Part shown: one piece after another, positions 58,979-64,000 of the stretch
How the letters are laid out: every line of letters starts with the position of its first letter
How positions within the stretch are numbered: position 1 is the first letter of the stretch
NCBI RefSeq assembly: GCF_052857255.1
Contig: NC_135497.1
Coordinates: 179,293,745 to 179,357,744, forward strand
Source of the DNA: Amblyomma americanum
Lineage: Eukaryota; Arthropoda; Arachnida; Ixodida; Ixodidae
Direction: 5' to 3'
Length of the DNA stretch: 64,000 nt
The notes under the pieces: generated by a model
Seen by the model: only the letters and a program-made list of their open reading frames with translations
Databases searched by the model: none
Told to the model about the DNA's origin: nothing
Program-made: the position numbers and the translations under genes

Positions 58979-59315
58979 CTATGCCACACTTTAGCAGCTT
59001 AGAGTGGGCACTATCATTACTTATCAGACTTCTTCGAGTGTGGCTGATAAGACCAACAGACATGCGTATTTGAAGAAAAATAAGCTGTGGGTCAATAAAC
59101 TGAAGTCCATCATGATTTGCACACTCATGAGGGAGCTTAAGACCCCTAGATAAAGAACCAAAAGCCGCCAGAGTTTGTGCGACAAGTATATCTGGGTCAC
59201 AGTGTGTAAGTATATTTAAAAGGATAATATAGTCATAGTTGATGACTAGCTTTTCTAGCAAATCTGACGGAAACCTTCCGTTACACTGCAGCAGTTGCCA
59301 AAACTGCCACCCCAA
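58944..59315 (-). pseudogene. Penelope-like RT C-terminal fragment
   Basis: The minus frame reads FPSDLLEKLVINYDYIILLN, then SLSRGLKLPHECANHDGLQF, and NDSAHSKLLKCGIVTLCNKE, the post-palm region of Penelope RTs (LPxxxxxxFLDxxL, SAHSKLxKxGI). Only the end of the RT is present. The reading is then cut by the SINE cluster and resumes on the other side at 58431 downward. It overlaps the inner edge of the right arm. Confidence 0.7.
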
Positions 59316-60111
59316 ATTTCATGAAACTAAGTTTCTAGCTAAGGCTCAAGACAAGACCGAGAGAGGAGTACTTCAGCCCTTTTTATTGACCTAAAAAAAA
59401 AAGACAAGTGTGTTAGCACGCCTTCTGCTCACCTTTCCAAGAATGAACTGTCTTTTTTAGATGGCTACATCTAGCTTCACAAAACCCAGTAGCTGATCCT
59501 TACTTTAGTTTGCTTTTAGAAATTTTAATGCCCCTTTTATCTGGCCTTGCCACCCTTTAAACAGTTTTTATTTTCATCTCTCTTTTTTTTTTTCATCGTC
59601 ACCTTTAATGTTCCTCTGTTTTGTTTTTTCATAATGTTATGCATATTTCCATGTTGCTATGTACTTGTTTCTTTTCACTGTTATATTTCATGCACCTCTG
59701 AATTTTCATGTTGTTAAGCATTTTTGTCAACTCATGCGAATGCTCTTTTTACCATTTTTTTGTCAAACCTCGGCACGTGTTGACATGTTCACCGACTCAC
59801 TTAGACATGCCCTATTGCTCTTCCTGTTTGTTGGTTTCCTTCACGCTCTCATGCAGCCCGTCTCTGTATATCGGCGGTTATATAAGCGCGCCTGGCTTCA
59901 TTTGCAGGTTATTAAAGTTGAAAGTTGCTCTTATGTCCTGTCGTCTCTACCGTTTTCCTGTGAACGTCTATTTAGCGTACCGTCTTTCGAAAAAGATTAT
60001 GTACCAACTAGCCAGTCAGAAAGTCTTGCTTTATTACGGTGGGCGACACGGCTATCAGTAATTAAGGGCCCTAGCAGTAATATAGTTAAAAAGTTAACTA
60101 TACAATATTAC

Positions 60112-60708
60112 TTAACCAGCCTTCTAGTTAGCACGTCTTAGCTGTATTCTGATGTACTACACCGCTAACAATGCTGTGCCGAAAAAGCGCTCTTATAACT
60201 GAAAAAGCTTATTTTCTTTTAATTGCGAAAATTCTTAGGTGAAACACCTTGTGTATCCTCTATTCAACGTGTGAGAATTTGTACGGCTGTTTAAAAAAAA
60301 AATGTGTTTAGGACTTCCTCGGGCGGGGTTTCTCTTCTTTTTCCCGAACAAGACAAGTGGCAACGAAAAGGACTTCACTGGTGCTGAGGCTTTTACTGTG
60401 CACGCACAGAAGCTTCGACAAAGTAAGGGTTATAGTGGCAAAGTCCATAAAAAATAGCCGGTATCTACCTGGAATAAGCCTCCCAATCATGCTTGTTCAG
60501 GGAATAGTTTTTTTTATTGTAAGCGCACGTCCCATCTGATGCAAATGGCGATGATGTTTTTTCCACGCGTACACGCGCTTTCTTACGCATTCTCTGATAT
60601 CCCGTCAAAATGCCCCTCGTTGTTCCCACAGCGGAACACGGTTCCTTCCTCTTGCCCTTCTCGCACAGCTGTCCCACGTGAAAACAGTTGTAGCGCTTTT
60701 GCGAGACC
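60112..60708. other. No recognisable feature
   Basis: Nothing recognised. Confidence 0.45.
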
Positions 60709-61010
60709 TGCCGCGGTGGCTCAGTGGTTAGGGCGCTCAACTACTGATCCGGAGTTCCCGGATTCGAACCCGACCGCAGCGGTTGCGTTTTTATGGAGGA
60801 AAAATGCTAAGGCGCCCGTGTGCTGTGCAATGTCAGTGCACGTTAAAGATCCCCAGGTGGTCGAAATTATTCCGGAGACCTCCACTACGGCACCCCTTCT
60901 TCCTTTCTTCTTTCACTCCCTCCCTCCCTTATCCCTTCCCTTACGGCGCGGTTCAGGTGTCCAACGATATATGAGACAGATACTGCGCCATTTCCTTTCC
61001 CCAAAAACCA

Positions 61011-61061
<51 letters not shown>

Positions 61062-61063
61062 TT
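60709..61063 (+). mobile_element. Ruka-B type SINE with (ATT)n tail
   Basis: The best-preserved copy here. Head ccgcggtggctcagtggtta (A box), ggattcgaacccga (B box), then aatgtcagtgcacgttaaag, ggtggtcgaaattattccgg, the B-type 3' half ttacggcgcggttcaggtgt and gagacagatactgcgccatt, then ccccaaaaaccaatt leading into (att)n (61011-61063). Confidence 0.9.
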
Positions 61064-61194
61064 GTAAGGTTGTACTCTAGCGCTGCTCTAGCGATTTAGT
61101 GGACGTGGGTCTCCAGGACATAAAGAAGGCTATGGATAGCCACGTAGACGTCCACTGCCACCGCTCTTCGAAGAAGTAATCAGTGCCGCGGCGA

Positions 61195-61420
61195 CCGCAA
61201 TTCACCGGAGACGAAACTTCAAGACGCCACTGTGCGATGTCAGCGCACGTTAAAGAGCCTCAGGTGGTCGAAATTTGTTCGGAGCGTTCTACTGGAGCGC
61301 CCCTTTCTCTATTCCTTCTTTCACTGATGCCGCCCTTCTACCTTTCCCCACGGCGCGGTTGAGGTGTCCCCAAGGCAGGAGACAGTTACTGCGCCTTTCT
61401 TTCCCAAAAGCCAATTTTTC
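61195..61420 (+). mobile_element. Older Ruka-B SINE, head missing
   Basis: It shares gatgtcagcgcacgttaaag, caggtggtcgaaatt, cacggcgcggttgaggtgtc and agttactgcgcctttctttc with the copy just upstream, but is more diverged and lacks a recognisable tRNA-like head. The tail aaagccaatttttc lacks a microsatellite. Confidence 0.75.
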
Positions 61421-62651
61421 AAAGTTGCATGTTGGACGGCCGAGAAATAATGCCTTCTTACAACAGCAGCATGCATTCAGTTCCCTGCGAAGACAGTTTT
61501 GGTCTGAAGCCCTTGCGGCGATGGCGGAAAGCTCAGTCTACATGTTTTTTAAGTAGCCGCCACCGCATTCTCGCCAGCACCATACGTTCCGCTAGCTTGC
61601 ACGCATGACTGGAAAGAGAGATAGGCCGAAGATTCCAGAAGCTGTGTGACGGTTTATCGCAACCGAGCTTCTGAAAACTATCTGCTGTGACTGATTAGTC
61701 AGTATTTCTAATTCGGATCACGTTACGATCTCTTTACGCCAAAAGAGCTGCTGACTGAGGAAGGAAGACCAAAGATCTCTTTTCATACCTGTACGGGTGT
61801 GGCTTACAATATGAGTTTGTGTGATCGCGAACGGAGCTCACTCCGTTTTTCCCGTTGGCGCTAGCGCGAGTAGATTGAGACAGTCATATGGCGTAAGAGC
61901 CAGCTCGCATGAGGAAAAACACGTTTTCCTTGTGAATAGAAAGAATCGGCGGACAAACGTAAAGGTGAGGTGTGTGCGTGAGTATACGGGTGAAATATTC
62001 TGATTGAAATTCCTTGCATATAATTCCCGGCAGATACTGACGGCATGCCTATTGCGCCGCGCCAGCCCGTTTCACTTTTTATACGAGTCACTCCCAATCC
62101 TGACCCCATCAGCCAGCCCAATTTACTTCCTGCCTCTCGGTTGAGCTTACTGTTTTCACTGATAGCGAACCGCCGGGCGCTGGGTGCAAAGGTTATCAGG
62201 TCACACTGCCATCTGCTTGCAATAGCATCTCTCAATGCTGCGTTTCTTTCGCCTGCGTGTGTGCGTGCGTGCGTGTGTGTGTGCGCACACACACACTGGG
62301 CAAATTATGATATGTGGCCTGGCAGGTTTTAACCCTCGCCTCCCCTTGGCGCGATCAACTGCGGGACGATCACAGCTTTCCCGGCCCATACGCGCTTCTG
62401 GTCTGGTGGACAAAACATCCGACTTTTGACAGCGTGCTGCTGAAGGTACGATGTGTACCTAGGCGCCTGTAATCGGGAGAAAAATGCTGCGACGCATAAT
62501 GAGGCGTCTCTAATCGGGAGAAGAAAGGTGGCGGGGAATGATCGAACATGCAAAACTGTTGCGAAAGTGGGCAATTTCGCCCATTGGGAAACGCCCCTTG
62601 CTTGCTGTGAGCTTCTGTTGTGTGTGTGACGCAGCTGTCAGAGGGCAAGCA
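61421..62651. other. No gene recognised; (GT/AC)n at 62255-62297
   Basis: The dinucleotide array changes from gt to ac phase at gcgcac, forming a small self-complementary tract. Nothing else is recognised. Confidence 0.45.
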
Positions 62652-62816
62652 ATGATGGGCTGTTGTGTTCCCAGCTGTTTTGCCCGCATTAGAAAAGGAC
62701 AGCGGCTATTTCGCTTTGCTCGCGATAGCACGCGCAGAAAAAGGCGGAAATCGCAGGTCGAGCAAGACAGCTGGAAACTAACCCATAGATCCAAAGTATG
62801 CAAGCTAAGGATGTGA
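62652..62816 (+). pseudogene. THAP-type zinc finger fragment
   Basis: The frame starts with Met-Met-Gly-Cys and reads CCVPSC, then GQRLFRFARD, then VEQDSWKLTHRSKVC. This fits the THAP DNA-binding domain layout (C-x2-4-C, F-x-F-P-like, W near residue 45, then VC-x2-HF). Two features are off: the usual Trp after RR is Arg, and the last zinc ligand His is not encoded before the stop (CKLRM). A gtatgc at 62796 could be a splice donor placing the last ligands in another exon. THAP domains occur in host regulators and in P-element transposases; I cannot tell which. Confidence 0.55.
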
Positions 62817-64000
62817 AACGCTTTCATTCCAAAACAGTTCTTACTGGGAGCGGAGGTGTAATGCACTATTTTAACTTTGCATCCTCCATATTACTGAAAT
62901 TTTAGCAGCCGTCCAAGGCTACTTCTCGCACTCGATTTCATGACCACCGAAAACCTGAGTGCCAGTCTTTAGGAAATATGCAAATGCAGCTCGAATTAAC
63001 TAATTACCACTGTTGTACCCAGGAATCTTGGTGTCTGAGTTAACAGATTGCACTGGCGTATGCCACGCCCGTAGTATGAATGTAACAACTCTTCACAAGG
63101 CAGCGTCCTAATTGCTCGGCAGATTAGCTGCGAAAGATGATATACTTCAGCGTAACTTACTCAGATTCACTATTTAAAATGTCTGGCACCATCCTGTCTT
63201 GGAACATGAGATTTGTGGATTCCATGCGGTAGCGGCCGTTTTCTCTTCGAAGCAGGCCGCCGCTGCATTGCGCTCAATGCAACCGAAGGGGTGTGGGACC
63301 CAACATGCTGCCGTTGAAAGCGGTGTCTTCACCCTGAAAGCTGCGCTGGCCATCGAGGCACCCTATTGCCACCTAGAGTCACTGGATAATTATCCAGTTG
63401 CAGATGCCGTGGGAGGGTGCACCGCGGGAAAGCAAACCAAAAGGGGAAGCCGCGAGGCAGAGTCCCCCCCACACCTTAAATAGACCTACGCGCCTGAAAG
63501 TACATGCTATGGAGGAGTCTCCTGGTATTCATGCACTTGAGGCAGGTTTTGCAGCGGAGGTCACGTCTTCAGCGTCCACGGAGACTTCCGCGATGTTCCG
63601 AAGGCGACATGAAGGTCTCCGCTGGGACGACTCGCATGGCCCGTGGACTACATGTCAGCAGACCCGCGAAGAGAGGGCCGGCGGGAAAACTGCAGGCCAG
63701 GATTTTGCAGTAGTCGCCAGGGCAACAGCAGCCGGGGGTGACTGCTGACTGGTCTTGCCACAGCTGCCCCGGATGAATGCGGCGAACAGGATGCAGGCCG
63801 CTCCATCGCAGCAGGCGGCAGCGAGTCGATGTGCACCGGGCAGCAAGCCTGGGTGGTCCCACCGGATCTGCAAGATTGCCGAAACGCCCTCTGCGTGCCT
63901 TTAACATAGGTCACGGGAGGGGAAACGGCGTCCGCAAAGGCATCGTGGCACAACGCTTAACTCGCTAGCAAAACGTGTCGGCGACTGTGCAAAAGCAAAG
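62817..64000. other. No recognisable gene
   Basis: GC-rich from about 63230 to 63900, with overlapping frames on both strands (for example plus 63398-63748), none with a recognisable domain. Could include exon or promoter sequence, but nothing supports it. Confidence 0.35.

Larger units (their letters stand above)
56910..60111 (-). mobile_element. Penelope-like element 2 with ~812-bp inverted arms
   Basis: Left arm 56910-57913 (813 bp once the gap and its duplicate are removed) and right arm 59300-60111 (812 bp) are inverse copies of high identity. Each carries the tag CTAGTTGGT (57011-57019; inverse at about 60006-60014) about 100 bp from the outer end. The central part codes on the minus strand for the end of a Penelope RT and a GIY-YIG domain, interrupted by a SINE cluster. 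The matching long frames on both arms (57414-56872 and 59659-60141) arise from the repeat and are not supported genes. Confidence 0.82.

Overview
This window is eukaryotic intergenic DNA packed with transposons. It most likely comes from a hard tick (Ixodidae). That inference rests on repeated copies of tRNA-derived SINEs of the Ruka type (GC-rich tRNA-like head, then a body with 'cagtgcacgttaaagaacccc' and 'ggtggtcgaaatt'), together with RTE, CR1-like and RNase-H-bearing LINEs, Penelope-like elements, a degenerate Ty3/gypsy element and a mariner. I found no intact host gene, rRNA, true tRNA gene or CRISPR array. Almost all open reading frames are short, unsupported, or fragments of mobile elements. 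One THAP-domain fragment (62652-62816) is the only piece that might belong to a host or P-element-derived gene.

Layout. 1-8.5 kb: a SINE with target-site duplications (TSDs), a cluster of GTCTATAGAC-like motifs, a 225-bp MITE, a SINE with a foldback head, and a fourth SINE type. 9-17 kb: a CR1-like LINE and an old SINE, each split by a short hairpin insert, plus a third hairpin. 17-32 kb: LINE scraps, a second MITE-like element, perfect hairpins, and long unannotated DNA. 32.7-34.6 kb: Penelope-like element 1 with inverted arms, one arm carrying a later SINE. 34.8-42 kb: a tandem duplication, a 1.3-kb mariner with both terminal repeats, a possible Tigger/pogo remnant, a LINE RNase H fragment, and a small Penelope-like element (element 3). 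43.3-48 kb: an RTE LINE broken by two other LINE fragments, followed by a LINE 3' end and a SINE. 49.5-51 kb: two more SINEs. 52.9-56.1 kb: Ty3/gypsy gag, protease and partial RT on the minus strand, interrupted by another hairpin insert. 56.2-60.1 kb: a LINE fragment, then Penelope-like element 2 with arms of about 812 bp, an assembly gap and a dimeric SINE insert. 60.7-64 kb: two SINEs, the THAP fragment and unassigned DNA.

The most interesting observation is a family of very short hairpin inserts (127, 127 and 139 bp), each flanked by an 11-12 bp TSD. Each has about 17-18 nt of leader, then CTAGTTGGT (one copy has CAAGTTGGT), then a CATC(A/T)TGAA-like word, then a near-perfect 35-39 bp hairpin. 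The stem sequence is private to each copy, yet its two arms match each other almost perfectly. The same tag sits at the ends of Penelope-like elements 2 and 3, and element 3 is visibly two such arms around a GIY-YIG fragment. The inserts are therefore best read as Penelope-derived miniature elements whose arms are made or homogenised within each copy.
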